A stretch of 64,000 nt of DNA from Tomocerus qinae. Lineage: Eukaryota; Arthropoda; Collembola; Entomobryomorpha; Tomoceridae. The stretch is from positions 16,203,930 through 16,267,929 of the forward strand of contig CM034549.1 in the NCBI GenBank assembly GCA_020055645.1. Reading direction: 5' to 3'. The notes below the pieces were generated by a model. The model saw only the letters and a program-made list of their open reading frames with translations. It was not told the origin of the DNA and did no database searches. The stretch's first letter is position 1. Each line of letters starts with the position of its first letter. Shown here in pieces: positions 1-13,179 of the stretch. A program made the translations under genes and the position numbers.

Positions 1-495
1 TGAGCTACTTAAGAGTTGACGATTAGTATTTAACATACCTGGAACTGCTATAAAATGAACGTCTCCTCTCTAGCAAATGTTCACCAGTGCTTGTTAACGC
101 AATAGCGTGGAAGAAGTAATCGGGATATGAAAAGGCAGAGTGGCCGGGAGGTTTATACATTCTACCCTGTTCGGATCTTCTCTCAGTTGCCAAGAAAGCT
201 TCGCAGTGTGAACACTCGCTCGTCTCCTACTACAAGTATAGATAACTTCTCCCGTACCATTTTACCCAGATCAACTCACTTGATACGGTCTTAAAACTAT
301 TTAACCGGTGTACAAGCCCAATTTTCAAAGTCGAACTTTTACTGTAAATCCAGTATCCAGTGTTATCTTCAACCTTCTGTTTTCCTCAGTTTTACGCGAA
401 AATTGTTAAAACAAAGAATAGTTCAATAGAGAAAACCAAACAAAGGAATTATTGATTACTTTAAAAACAAGACTGGTGTAAATCAAATCAGTTGC
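1..495 (+). other. Upstream region and 5' UTR of the Ras-like gene
   Basis: No coding exon is seen before the ATG at 496. A TATAAAA at 49-55 and an initiator-like TCAGTT near 183 could be promoter parts, but neither is placed well enough to call a start site. The stretch 300-495 is AT-rich and reads as 5' untranslated leader. Confidence 0.35.
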
Positions 496-3400
496 ATGAA
501 AATCACAATGAAGAGTATAGAGGAGAAAACGGTTTTAAGTGGGAACTCTCATAATAGTTCATCTTCAAACTCAAAAATTCGGATTGTTGTATACGGACTG
601 CATGAAGTCGGCAAATCAGGTAACTATTACTTAACAATTTTACTCTCGTTTTAAACTTTACTTGATCTGAATCTTAGCGTAGTCTATAATTCTATTTTCA
701 CTTGCTTATACTATTAATGCGGGCTTCCTTTTCTGCATTTGAGTGACAGTCTACGAACTTTGAGATCATGACTCAACCTACTCAACAGCCAAACACATCC
801 TAACTGCCTCTTAGACATGACTCATCTTTATCCTGATCTGCCGATGACATTGACAAAGGACTACCTGCCTTAGTTGTATTTTAGGAAAACTTGCATCTTT
901 TTTATCTCTCCCCTGACAGTTGATCCATATTTAAGACAAATTAACACATTTTACAAGGGTTAAGGTTAATTAAGTCTTTCAATAAAAATCCTTTCGTGCA
1001 CAAATATATTTTAGTTACAACTACTCACTAGATCACTTTCTTCTCCCTCTTTACACTTCACTATAAAATTTGCAGAATAAAAGGGTAGGTAGGGATTTTG
1101 GGGTATTACATGGTCATACCCATTTGACATGTATCCTAATGATAATATATAGTTACCAAAGTGTAATTTAGCTATATATCTGATTTTATAAAGAGATGCG
1201 GTAACATGTTCTTTGTTCTGGATGATACTCATGCACTGTGAGTCATGCAAATTTTGGGTGAATAAGAATGACAACACAACGCACGATGGCATCATTGGTC
1301 CTAAATTAGTTCGAAGAATGGTTCAATTGACAATTTAGGAAATGTCCTCTCTAGTATTTGAATGAGTGAAAAGCAGAGCGGGGGAGTCCCATGTATTTTG
1401 CCATATATCATATTATGTACTGCGTACGTGTATCTGTTTGATGACGGAACCAGTGTATTCTGAAATTCCAGTCAGTCCATACTCGTGGAGGAGACACATA
1501 GATAGAATGGTGTTCAGAATACAGATAGGTAAAAGCGTAGGATCAGACGAAGTTCGTATATCGGGGTTTGTCATGTAAGATATATTAAGAGAATATCAGC
1601 CGGCGCCAGTTGCATATGGTTAGGCTGACTTGGGATTTTAGATAGCTTAAGAGTGTTATGTCAAGAGTGAAGAAGGGAAAGTAGGTAGCTAGAGATAAAA
1701 TAAAACGGAGTAAAAGAAGCCAAGAGATCGTCGCCATCAGTCCCGCCCCGTTATTTCTTTAATGTTTGAGTGAAACACTTATGGGGACCAGAATGAAAAC
1801 ATTAGTCAGTAGTGTCTTGATTGGCATTGCTGCTTACGTCAATGCAAATGACTTCTCTGTGTTGGTGAACTTCATTCCTGGCAATCTCAATGATATGTTT
1901 TTTGAATTACTTGTATTATGCTCGTTTCGGTGCATCTAAAGCTAATCCCTTATTCCTAGGAATAATAAATACCAACATCATACTGTTGTATTTTTAGGTA
2001 TCTTGCAGTTTCAGCACAAGGCAAAGTTTATTAGGATGTGCTGACAGTTTGTATAAATATTGAACTAGATACAAATATTTTTACATTTCAGGACATGAAT
2101 TACGTCATCAGAAATCCATTTCTTGCGAAATTATCTCAGGAATTAACTAGATTCCAAATCTAATGCTCTAGTATCGCTAGATATCCTTATGAAGTCGTTT
2201 GTAGCAAAACTAACGTTATCAAAAGCTAAACCCTTATCAAGTCGTTTGTAGCAAAGCTTTATCTAGAGTCATATCTAAAGTCTTCTAGCTAAGAACTATC
2301 TAAACAAGAAATTGTTTTGTGTGTTTATGTGTGTACACACAAGTTTTGTTGGAAAGGACAGGGAGATTTAGCTAATTGGTAAGCAATAAATTAAAGTTTG
2401 AATTGTGGCCAAACTTATGTTTACATGTCAGTAGTTGTTCATATTTAATCAGAGCGTTTTCTTTACAAAGTAATTTCGCAGGGAATTTTATAATTGATAG
2501 GACTGTCTGTCTGTGTAACTTAAAAGGACAGGAGGAAATTCTCTCTGTCGCCACGTGTCCTTGATTTTGAGTTAAATCTTACATCTTAGACAAAAGTATA
2601 AGTCATAGTTGCAAATCTGTACTTGTTGCTCCCCTGAGCTATGCATAATATTTCAACGGAGAGATGTAGATCCAAGCAAAATAAATAGAATTTAGAATGC
2701 GACATTTTATAAATAACTGAACGAGTGAACCTATATAGGGATGCCACCCATGCATTTTATACCGAGAGGTACAGTAGGAAGAAGAAGCTGTTCCTTCCAG
2801 CAAATTGGCTCCTCTTTCCTATGATCTGTATTGAAGTCTGAGGAATTTCTCATGACTTTTTAATAGAACCGGAAGACATTTACACAAACTGGGGTTTCTG
2901 ACGTCCTGATAAGTATTAGCATTTTAGTATGCCTCCTGAAATACATTCTTTGTGTTTTCTATGACACTATCATTGAATTAGTGTCAAATTCACGGGCTTC
3001 TTCAATTACGATAAAGATTTCAGCCACAAGGTAACGTATTCTAAAGACAGATTTACTGCGTTGGCGAATTTATCTTTGTCGTCTAGTAAATGTATGAAGA
3101 ATTGGCCTTGTTTTTTATCGTGTCTTGTTTCATACGTGCATTCCGCTTCTTAACTTTATACCGCAGGATTGCATAGTAACTCAACCACGCAGATTACAGA
3201 ACGGACAAAAATGTCAATTCTGGAATGTGATGAGAAATTAAAACTCAACAAACCAGAAAATTTGCAACATTTGTACAAGTGTCATCAACAAGATTTGTGT
3301 AGACTGTCCTTCTCTGTCCTATCTAACCAGACGAGATCGCAATATTTACCTTACATCTCGGATGACTTTCGAAAACAGACCTTAGCTACCTACCAGAAAA

Positions 3401-6400
3401 ATGTTGAGTAAGCAAAAGGTATTTATTTATCTTTAAAGGTCGAAGGTTACTCTTTCCTTTTGTAACCTTTACAATAATATTTCTCCAGTTCTCTGCTCAG
3501 GTATGACATTACAAACTTTTACTTTAGTCTCCTCTTTCATTCCTCCCACACTCATTTATTTACTTTTTACACAGAAGTAAACTGAAACTAGAGAAAGTTC
3601 TGGAGAAAGTCTCTCTATCAATTCTAATTCTTTTAGACAGTAAATAAAAGCCCGTGGAGTCCCTACGGTTTTCTAAAGCCATTGGACTTACCCATTAGTG
3701 TCTGTAGACACTCTACTTAAGGACAAACAGCAAGTCAATTAATTTCGATTTGCCTTTTAGCTGTGTTGGCGGCGGTCGTGTGTGTATCTTTCTTAGGTTA
3801 GCCTTCACTCGTACTTCACATGTGTTTTACTTTTTCCTACTACAAATGAATAAGGTGCTAGGATAGGAATGATATATATTGTATTATATATATATATATA
3901 TATTGTACAAGCTTTGGAGACCCGTCCGTAACATGTTATGACATTTTAGCCTTGATTTGTTTCTAGCCTTGGCTCACGTGTGGAGGAAGCCTTTTCAGTG
4001 TACTGTATGATTGATAAGTGATGTAATTAACTCCATACACCTGTGTGAATAACTCATGGTACTCTATTGTGTCTTGAATATCATGGGTTGTTCCATTAAT
4101 TACACTGATTAATATTTTATTTCAGCACATGCTGTAGGAATTGATCTTAGGTAGCTCACACTTTCCACAGGATTCCAAGAATGTCTAATGGTAATTTTAC
4201 ACGTGCAGCTAACTTTTATCATCAGGTCTGAGAAACTGATCATTGCAGTATTGCTAAATTACAGAAAGCAGTTGAGTAATGATTAGTGATACCAGAAATT
4301 TCCAGTTAGTGGAAGATACATCGCATAAGTCAATACACTAAATAAATTCTCAAAAGTACCATCCTGTAATTTGTAAGATGTCTGAAGTGTGGCTTGCATT
4401 TCATGATTATTTTATGTAACCCGAGTGTAACTGATGTGTCGGGGTAAATACTAATTACTTTATAATTGATGGCTTCATTTCAGTGTATATGTAACTGCAG
4501 CATACAGTGTACTGATGGAAAAATTCAATTCAAAGAGGAAATCAAAGTTTCCTATGTAATTCTCTCAAATTATTGTAATGATGGCTCTTTTGGTTAACAA
4601 TGTCATTCAATAGGGTTTGATTAAAGAGAAATCTATATATGCAATCATATATAAAGGAGTATATAGAAAAGATTTTGTAAGTACGCCTACTGACTGGTTG
4701 CATAAACATGACGATGACTAATATCAGTGACAATGCATGAATATCATAATAATTGACATTATTATCCCTTTTCATTGAAGCTTCAAGTATAGAAAATATC
4801 CTTGTAAGTAAAACGTTAGCTAGAACCATTCATACGTCTAAGCATTGCAAAATCTCTGTATATCTGTGACCTATTCTACAGTATTTCATGTTAAATAATC
4901 CGTATGATGATTTTTGATTACAGCTCTGACGGTTCGCTATTTAACGAGGCGCTACATTGGAGAATACAAATCAAACGCAGGTAACAAAAGTGATATTGAA
5001 TAAAGCAACTAACTCTACTTAATAATTGCTTTGATCCTTTCCATGTCCTCCCTCGGTCCTACTCCTAACTCGAAATCGTTTCTAAGTAAAAGGCAGTTGA
5101 GGTTATATAGAGGATAAAGTAGTACATGACCCTCAGAAAATGCCCACTTTGATCTCTATAGATCTTTTTCTGCGAATTCAGATCAGCACAAATGTATCTA
5201 TTCTGCAATTTAACATATCAAAGAGAAAATAACTAGATGTTCTGAGATTTTGTCTATCTGACTACTTTTCAGGTTACATCTATTCATCTCCTCCATAAAT
5301 TAGCATCAAATAAACTTACAAAACGAGGAGACTCACTCAAAGGTCATATTTGTAGATTGGTCACAATTCTGAATGCAAAGGAAATATACTCCACTGTAAT
5401 CCTCACATTTCAAGTTTCAAAGCGAATTACATTCTATAGTCAATATTAGTACTGTGATGAAATAGAGACAGGATTGTATGAATAAAATCCCGCAATGGGT
5501 ACTGAAATAACATTGGCGAAGACACAGACTGATTATTACCGAGAATATAGGCTGGAGGTGTCAAGTATTTGTCTTTCTAAAAAAGGAAATCGGTACAATT
5601 CGTATTTTAATTTTTTACAATTGCTACTTCTAGTATGTCCTGATAATGTATGTGCATTGTAAAAGTAGTTTGGTTCGGCCTTGCCTTGCTGCAAAGAGTG
5701 AAGATAGTAAACAACATGTTAAGCAAGCGTAGGTATCTCCTATTGAAAGGGTTAGAAGGAGAACAAGGAACGTATACATGACGAGATCTGGTTTTAATTT
5801 TGTTCCGAAAATTAATGTAACAGAACGTGTATGTAGGCAAGGAAGCGACAACAGAAAAATCCGAGTCCGTGCAAGAATACTTGGCGACAGAATGTCGCGC
5901 CAGACTGTTGTATGCACCGTTCCTTGTTACAGATTGCTTTAGTTCAGCTGTAATCTGCATAGACTTTTATTTGTAATTGGCCAATGTATGGTTTGGTTTG
6001 GTGACGGTGAAGATACGGCCCAAGAACTGTTAAGATACGATGTGGCAGAGATTTTTGAGCTGCTTACGATATTTCTTCAGTGTCTTTGCTTGCATACTTA
6101 AATTATACAGAGAATACCCGGCAGAAAATCATGGAGATGGGTTATATAGGCTTTGCTGTCCCGTACCAAAAGAATAAAGTAGTAGATAGAGCTCTCCGAA
6201 TTTTTGGACTTGAGCCCTTTCAAGTTCTCAAGCAGATTAAAGGAATTGTATGCGAGATAAAATCTTCTCCGTACTATCTGATGAACTGATCCGATGTAGT
6301 TGAGTGTGCCTTAGTACAAGTGTACTGGCTCTGAGTTCGTAATACATTTACAATAGCACTTCGGCAGTGGAAAAAATTTTTTTGCAAACTTTCTTTGATA

Positions 6401-7553
6401 CTTTGCCTATACTATTTATAGTTTACTCATCCTATCATCTGTCTCCAGCTTCCCATAATGATTATGATATTAGATGAGAATTATTGAGCATCAAATGTTG
6501 CTAAAACGCAGAAAGCTCTATTTATTACATTGTAAACTAATTTATGGCTTCTTGTGAATGTAAACAAATAAATAAAAACTTTTTTATGAATTTTCCAGAT
6601 ATGTTGTATCGTCAAACCATAAGCGTCAGTAATGGGTCATCAATGGATGTTGAGATTGTTGATATTTCTTCAGCAGAGGTAAAGTATAGTATTCATTAAA
6701 TATTTTACTGTTCTATAATTACTTTCAAATAGTTCTAGTGTTTACTCTGTGGTTGAAACAAGAATTTAGTAATTGCTAACAGATGTTTTCTGTTTTGTTG
6801 TTTTCACAGGAATCCTGCACTAACCCATCAATTGGTGATCGAAAAACATTCCCGGTGGAGGAAATGCAAAAAGCTGATGGCTTTATAATCGTCTATTCTA
6901 TTACTGATAGATCCTCATTCACATTCGCATTGGAGACTCTAACAGCTCTTTCAAGTTATTTCCAGTCTCAGAACTCAAGAACATCCCCACCACCGAATTC
7001 TTCACCATCCCCATCCCCTTCGTCTACTAAAGCCCCAATTATTCATCCTATTGTACTCGTTGCCAACAAAAATGACTTGGAACACCTTCGGGTGGTGGAG
7101 AAGTTTGAAGGTGTTTCCGCATCCATACAATTCTCAACACATTTCTTCGAGCTTTCTGTCGCGGAAAATTCTCCGGAAGTTTACCAGTCTTTTCAGACCA
7201 TCATCTCCACATTCATGAATAGCCAACCAGCCAAACGGAAATTTTCTGTGTCTAAAATGCTCGGGAATTTTAGACTAGGGAGAACAAGTCCCTCACAACA
7301 AGTTGCAGTTAGCCAAGCTTCGATTATTGACACTTCATATGATTCTTCGTCTTCAAAATCCAGCGAACCGACGAGTAGCTCTAATTCAAACAACAACTGC
7401 AAAAGTAGTAAACAAAATTCAAGTAATTCCGACAAAGAAAAGGATAGCAGTGGAAATAACCTAAGTAGTAGCATTTATCAACTCAAAAGTAAACTCGTAG
7501 ATTTCCATTCAATGAAGAAAAGGCACCATTCACCACCAATTTGCTCATTGTAA
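496..7553 (+). CDS. Atypical Ras-family small GTPase, RERG/RASL11-like
   Basis: Four exons join in frame to about 334 residues: 496-619, 4924-4980, 6599-6678 and 6810-7553. The P-loop is GLHEVGKS (residues 34-41). It is followed by ALTVRYLTRRYIGEY, the switch-I region typical of RERG, RERGL and RASL11 proteins. The usual DxxG of switch II is replaced by VDISSAEE. ADGFIIVYSITDRSSF and the guanine-binding NKND (about 173-176) are well kept. A Ser/Pro-rich insert of about 25 residues (about 138-163) precedes the NKND strand, and a 100-residue Ser/Asn-rich basic tail follows the G domain. There is no CaaX box at the C-terminus (ends ICSL). RERG-type proteins also lack normal lipidation, so a cytosolic signalling role is likely. 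The exact orthologue is not settled. Intron 1 is 4.3 kb. Confidence 0.85.
2185..2255 (+). repeat. Two direct repeat copies in intron 1
   Basis: A 24-bp segment at 2185-2208, beginning CCTTAT and containing AGTCGTTTGTAGCAAA, recurs at 2232-2255 with one difference. The period is 47 bp. This looks like a small local duplication inside the first intron of the Ras-like gene. Confidence 0.6.
3885..3903. repeat. TA microsatellite
   Basis: A run of about nine TA units inside intron 1 of the Ras-like gene. Confidence 0.8.
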
Positions 7554-7989
7554 CTGGCGGACTACTAAAAAATTAACATATTATGGCGAATTTTCAGCTG
7601 AAACAGACTGGAACACCTGATACTACCATACGCAAAATTAATTACTCTAATCAAATTAATTATACCATAGGAGAGCAGTAATTAAACTTGATGTACCTCA
7701 TTTCACCATGATCATCTTTGGTATGGTGGAGTGATTCACTTTTCGGTGTTGTATCTGTACTACTATGTATAAGTATGTATACACACAGCCAATCTATTCA
7801 ATTACAGTAAAACTACTGATATGTTATTCATGTGATTTTAATCTGTAATTGTAAGTTGAGCTTGCTAGATTAATTGTTACAATGTAAACGAATCGATTTT
7901 TAATGCTCGTATTATTGTTATGCTGTAAATTGACGTGCCATTCGTCTTAAGAAATGTAATACTATCATCAAAATAGATGTTATAAAAGA

Positions 7990-7995
7990 AATAAA
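7990..7995 (+). terminator. Polyadenylation signal of the Ras-like gene
   Basis: AATAAA lies about 440 bp after the stop codon at 7553 and is the first clear canonical signal downstream. Confidence 0.55.
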
Positions 7996-9746
7996 TATAC
8001 TGTACAACAACCCCTAAAAGCCATAATCATTTCAAACAACTTCTGACTTCCTATGCTATTATCACTACGATCTGTTTCTCTCTAACAGATTTCATACGAA
8101 ATGTACCTATCTTTATCTTCACCCAGCTAATTATATTGAATTGAAAACTGTGCAAGGCGCAAGGTATTAAAGTGTTATACTGACTAATGAAGGGCTACAT
8201 AGATGTTGGAAATAGGCAACAATATTATTCTAACTTAACCTTGTCATCTGAGCATACACATAAAAAGGCATTTCCCTGGCCATCTGAAATGGTATTTTAA
8301 TTGTATAAATTATTACAAATTATTATTAAATCTACTTAATGGTTTTCATTCCTTTTTATAGGAGTTACATACTTGATTTTTGAGCTAACAAAAAATCAGA
8401 CGTTTATCAATGTGTCAGGAGCAATTAGAACATTTAGACTTACTATTCTTATTTAATAAATGTTCAGGGATGATAGTTGAAATATTGTCTTCTAAACTCC
8501 AGTGATTCAGTCAGATTGCATGTAATATATATTGTAATTTCTTGGAAATGGTTGTTCTTTTGAATACGGCATCTCCATAATTCATAAGTAACCAAAAATT
8601 AATACATTGAAAAGAATGGCATAAGGAAGCAAACTAATTTAATAAGAAAATAAAAAATAATACACACCATGATATTTTACGAATATTGTACTTTTATCCA
8701 TGAAACGTGTACAAATCACCATTTAATGATGCATAACTGTTGAAGAAGTGAATCCACTTATTATTAAAAATTACAAAAATTTGTTACAATTAGAAAAAGT
8801 TGTATTTCATATTATCGATACTATTCTACAGTTGCCATTCTTTAGGTTTTACCTATGAGTTAATTACACATATTTTTCAAAATGTACAGATAACAAGACG
8901 GGAAGGAGAGACCAGATAAACATACACAATGAGTCATCAAACGTGAAAACCGAAGTGTTTTAAAAAAGAGTATGTATCAATCACAACAAACTTTAAGTGA
9001 ACTGGTGACAAGCAGCGCATTATCACACGCGGACATAAGTAGCATTATGATAACACCAAATAACCTACTAAAAAGGGATAACAATAACAATTAAGCATAA
9101 AATAACATGTAATAGCCTCTAATTATAAGCGAGTGTAACAAAGTTCTAAACAATTTATAATTCGTAATCATTTGTGATTCTTTCAGAAAATGGTGTACAT
9201 ATTATAATAAAATCCTGGTTGTTAAAGGAGTAATTGAGTCTTGGCTCTGAAAGTAATACTGTTAATAGTACAAAAAGGTTTGGAAATAATGACATGGCAT
9301 AATAACAATATCAAAGTTACAATCAAGGAAAACAATAAGCCACAACGCAACATCATAATCCCGACGCTAACTAGATATCATGGTTTCGGAAACACACATT
9401 TAACCTTAACTTACAAGACAAGTAGCTAAACTGTCAATACTAATTGGAAAACAGGTATTAGTCAATAAATGAGATTCACATAGCTGTTTAATAGTTATTT
9501 CCTGATACTGTTGAGCTGACTGGGGGATCCCTTAAGATTAAATGCTTTCTAAATGTGTGAAATGTACATAATTGTATGTATATAAGTATAAATAGTTTAA
9601 GTATATGCACGTTTGTTAGTAACTATCATATAAACTTGAAAAGTACTTTAAGTATTGGGGACACTCCGACATAAGTATTCTAAGCAGTAATTATGATTGT
9701 TTATGATATTATTAAACTGGAGCCATAAAGGCATGTATCAAATAAC
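7996..9746. other. Intergenic spacer between converging genes
   Basis: AT-rich sequence between the 3' ends of the plus-strand Ras-like gene and the minus-strand small membrane protein gene. No exon, RNA gene or mobile element was recognised here. Confidence 0.6.
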
Positions 9747-10151
9747 TTATAAATGAGCCACTCCTTCCTGTCTTAAGCCTGGTTTCTGAGTCATCATAGT
9801 TAAGGCTGCATATAAGAGAAATCCATTAAAGATGACGAGGAAGTAACGTTGCTCTAATCCTCCGATGCGATCCCGAAGATTTCCTCCAGATCTTCTAAAG
9901 TAGGCAATTAATATATATTTGTATTCTAATTTCTGATTTTATGGTCCATAAAAGTAAATCTACAGCGTATATTTAAGAAATTACCTCCTGGGATCATAAT
10001 GACGGGTGTCAAAAGCTAAGATAAGTAGACCAAAGGCAACAATTGCTAGACTCCAAAGAATTATTTGAACTTGTGAATCCCAATCCACGTTAATTAAATC
10101 CGCGGTTTCAATTCTAGTCCAGGATAACCAAGACTTGGCTATTTTCTTCAT
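9747..10151 (-). CDS. Small two-helix membrane protein, function unknown
   Basis: Two exons on the minus strand, 10151-9985 and 9894-9747, join in frame through GT-AG borders (codon AG|A) to give 104 residues. The ATG at 10151 has an in-frame stop just upstream. Residues about 27-47 (VQIILWSLAIVAFGLLILAF) and about 70-88 (YFLVIFNGFLLYAALTMM) are two hydrophobic helices. They are separated by a basic stretch, DTRHYDPRRR, which suggests a hairpin membrane protein with a positively charged loop. I do not recognise the family. The gene lies downstream of an ODF3-like and a Na,K-ATPase-like gene on the same strand. The clean splice and hydrophobic pattern make it likely to be real. Confidence 0.65.
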
Positions 10152-10559
10152 CGCTTACTTAACAAAAATCCTTCTCAACGATATTCTTGGTTGTTTTCAA
10201 TTTTATTTTAGTTTTCTATACTTCTCTCTTGTACTTTTATCTAGGGTATACTTCGAAAAAGTAGGAAAACTTGATTTCATCCCGCTTGCTGTAGTACAAC
10301 TTGATAATCTTCTTGTTATGTTCGTTTCTCCCGATAGAATTCGTTCGCAGTATGCACTAAAAGTTTACATATGAACAATACTGGTCTCTTGCTGCTCTAA
10401 AATGTCTTGTTTAAACCGAATGTATTAATATATATGGATTGGATAAGCTACAGACATTAAAAAAGATATCTGTAAAGTCTGTTGAACGAATAATGTGCAC
10501 ACCAATATAAGTAGTTTTAGCTGTTGTAGTATATCAGGAAATTTTTTCATAATTGCGCA

Positions 10560-10565
10560 TTTATT
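10560..10565 (-). terminator. Polyadenylation signal of the ODF3-like gene
   Basis: TTTATT on the plus strand reads as AATAAA on the minus strand, 205 bp past the stop codon at 10770. Confidence 0.5.
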
Positions 10566-10769
10566 AATGAGGTTCTAATTTCAAGTTAACCAAGTATACA
10601 TATTATAAAACTCATTTCAATCGTATTATGTTAGATTATGCATGAATGTAATTAGCTAAATGTTATTTGTCAACAGATTAACCAGGGATAAAAATTAACC
10701 CACGTCTGCAATTATTGTTTCATTGTTGCGGCCGATTTTATACACATGGGAAAAGAGTAAATTGTTGAA

Positions 10770-12716
10770 TCAATCCAAAGGTTCGTAGCGGGATTTGTCA
10801 CACTGTGTTTTAAAGACACCAGTAAAGTCATTGTGACGAATGCCAAGTTTCCAACCAGGAGGACAAGTGCAGGTTTTCAAGTAAGGATCATAGGAAGCTG
10901 GACCGGCTGGATATTTCGACTGAGTAAGATCAGCCCACTTAATTCGCATTGTGTATCCAGGAGATCTATTTTTCACCAACTCTGGTTTTCCAATGTCGTA
11001 AATGGGTCCAGGAGACAATTGGTTAAGTTTGCTCTTCCTGTCACCTTTCCTGATAAATTAAAAAAGCAAAAATAATTCCCATTTAGTATTAACGCATGCT
11101 AGAAAACGTAGTTCTTTTTAGCTACGAAATCTTTTAACTTCCTCGGCAGGATATGCTTGCTCACGTACTGAATAAAATCGTGCGACTTAGTAACATACTT
11201 AAGGAAACGGGGTACAAAACCATTCAAGATTGTGTTTTCTATACCCACATATCTTTTGTGTCTTAAGTAAACATTAAATAAATCATTTCATTCTGGATAA
11301 ATAGGATGCTTCTCCTGTCCCAACTTCCCATCAGTGAAATACTTCACCACGATCTTGTTTTGACAAGTCATTTAGATTTTCCAACATAATTAAAGTGAAA
11401 TGAAACTTATTTCTGGATGTATGAATGAATTGGGAATGTATCTACATTGGTATGTTCAGGAATCACGTGTTACTGCTATATTTACTACTATTTACATGAT
11501 TCAGTGTAATATCCCGCAAGGATTTTCCGTTTTTGTAAATAGAGACGATAATATTTCTTCTAAACATTGATTACACAGGACAAATATAGATAAGAACCAG
11601 GGCAGTAGAAATGGCATGAATGAATTTAGAGTGACAGAACGTGGTGTTGTCTTAATCTCGTTTAATTTTCAACGAAGCCTGTAGGTTTGATCTGACAAAC
11701 CCCTTGGTAGCCCATTACCTACTGATACTATTTTCTGTTCTGCACTAATAATAAAAATGATTAGATGATAAACGACTGCATCCGCAGCTCCATGTTATGC
11801 CAATAGTGGCTTCGTGGCGCCTACCGTCTGCCTACGCAGTGTTCAAGCAGAAAAACTTGAATAATCATAATGCATTATACCCATTCCCATTTTGTTTATC
11901 ACTAGATTTTCCCGAGTTAAACAATAATTATGCAAATATTTGCCTTAAGCTATTACTGAATTGCCTGTAACGTCTATTACAGCGAACCTGAAACTCCTGA
12001 TTACGATATTACTCTGTTTGTGGATTACGTTTTTACTGCTAAATTTTTTTCCGCCCCGATATTTTTACTAATCGGTTCGTTTTTGAAGTACTATTATCTG
12101 AGCTTTGTATATTTGTAATTTGTAACTCACAAAGTACATTCGGCGGCTGCAATCTTGTCTGGGATTTTAGGTCCGATCAATCTGGGTAAAAGAAGATAAT
12201 TTGGTCCTGGTGTATTTAGCTTTGAAGGCAATGGGCCACGAATGCGTAAAGTGTATGCTGGTGCCTTGTTTCTATTTATATCAGGAGGAGGAACTGTGTA
12301 GTCATTTGGTCCAGGATACGGCTTCTGTTTTACTTGAAAATCAGTTTTACTTTTTTTTAAATACATCGTTGCTTCAACATATGCTTTTTAGTAACCTGAA
12401 ACTGCATAATAATGATAAATATTAATATCTTACGCGGAGGTTGCCTCTTAGTGAGAACTGCAACCGGAGCTCGGAATTTTCCTTTGGCTTTCACTCCACT
12501 TTCTAACATGTACGCTCCAGAGCCAGGCCCAATGTTGTTTAAGAGAAACGAAGATGGTAATTGAAGTCCGAAAGTGTATTCCGGATTAATCCTGTGTGTA
12601 ACAGCATGCTTTTTCTTTCCAAGTAGCGGTGGCAGATTATATCCAGCTGGACCTGGACCTCTTTCGTAGAACGTCAACTTCGGACGCCCATCCTCGTCTA
12701 ACTTCATCATCGGCAT
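10770..12716 (-). CDS. ODF3/CIMAP-like protein with STPGR (shippo) repeats
   Basis: Three minus-strand exons, 12716-12434, 12383-12131 and 11049-10770, join in frame to 271 residues, close to vertebrate ODF3 (about 254). At least five Pro-Gly-Pro repeats of the shippo type are visible in order: GPGPAGYNLPP, GPGSGAYML, YPGPNDYTVPP, TPGPNYLLL and SPGPIYDIG, each followed by a spacer ending in a basic or aromatic patch. A further PAGPASYDP resembles a sixth. ODF3/CIMAP proteins bind inside or along axonemal microtubules of sperm flagella and cilia, so this product is likely a sperm-tail protein. The ATG at 12716 lies about 460 bp downstream of the stop codon of the Na,K-ATPase-like gene on the same strand. 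No defect is seen. Confidence 0.85.
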
Positions 12717-13053
12717 CTTGTTTTCGGTGAATACTGCACTTCCGGACGGAATAACTCAAAAAATCCGAAGAGATAAAATTTTCTTTCTGACAAATTCGAG
12801 ATGCATAAGAATATTTTAACCCGGAATGTTGTAAATGTCCCAGGAAAAATTGGAATGTTGGCAAAAATTGCAAATATGTTGCCTAGATACTTGTAGATAT
12901 GGAATGAATTTTTGCCAATGATTTGACGATTCCTTCGTTTCGTTCTAAGATGAGACAAGTATTTCAGCTAGATTTTTATGTGCGATCTTATATGACCGTT
13001 CGAATATGAATTGTTAAAATATACATAGATTGGTCAACCTATTTATATACCTA

Positions 13054-13078
13054 TTTATTAGTTTTATACCTATTTATT
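13054..13078 (-). terminator. Two polyadenylation signals of the Na,K-ATPase-like gene
   Basis: Two minus-strand AATAAA hexamers (plus-strand TTTATT at 13054-13059 and 13073-13078) lie just over 100 bp past the stop codon at 13180. They sit in a short repeated segment containing ACCTATTTAT. Confidence 0.55.
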
Positions 13079-13179
13079 AAGTATATTAAGGACTGGACAA
13101 ATTGAATGAAAGATTAGAAAACTCTTACAGAGAATTCCAATCCAAGTATTTAAAACTCTAAATCTAATAGACTGTTAAT

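Noticed and set aside
49..55. TATAAAA as promoter of the Ras-like gene
   Set aside because: About 440 bp before the ATG in AT-rich DNA with no convincing initiator at the right distance; the motif is expected by chance.
3169..3411. 80-codon ORF in intron 1 of the Ras-like gene
   Set aside because: No family resemblance, and including it would break the clean phase between exons 1 and 2.
7193..7474. 93-residue Leu-rich minus-strand ORF
   Set aside because: Antisense shadow of the Ser-rich C-terminal exon of the Ras-like gene.
12637..12958. Two overlapping minus-strand ORFs near the start of the ODF3-like gene
   Set aside because: They overlap the 5' end of its first exon in other frames or lie in its leader; low-complexity Phe/Ile-rich translation.
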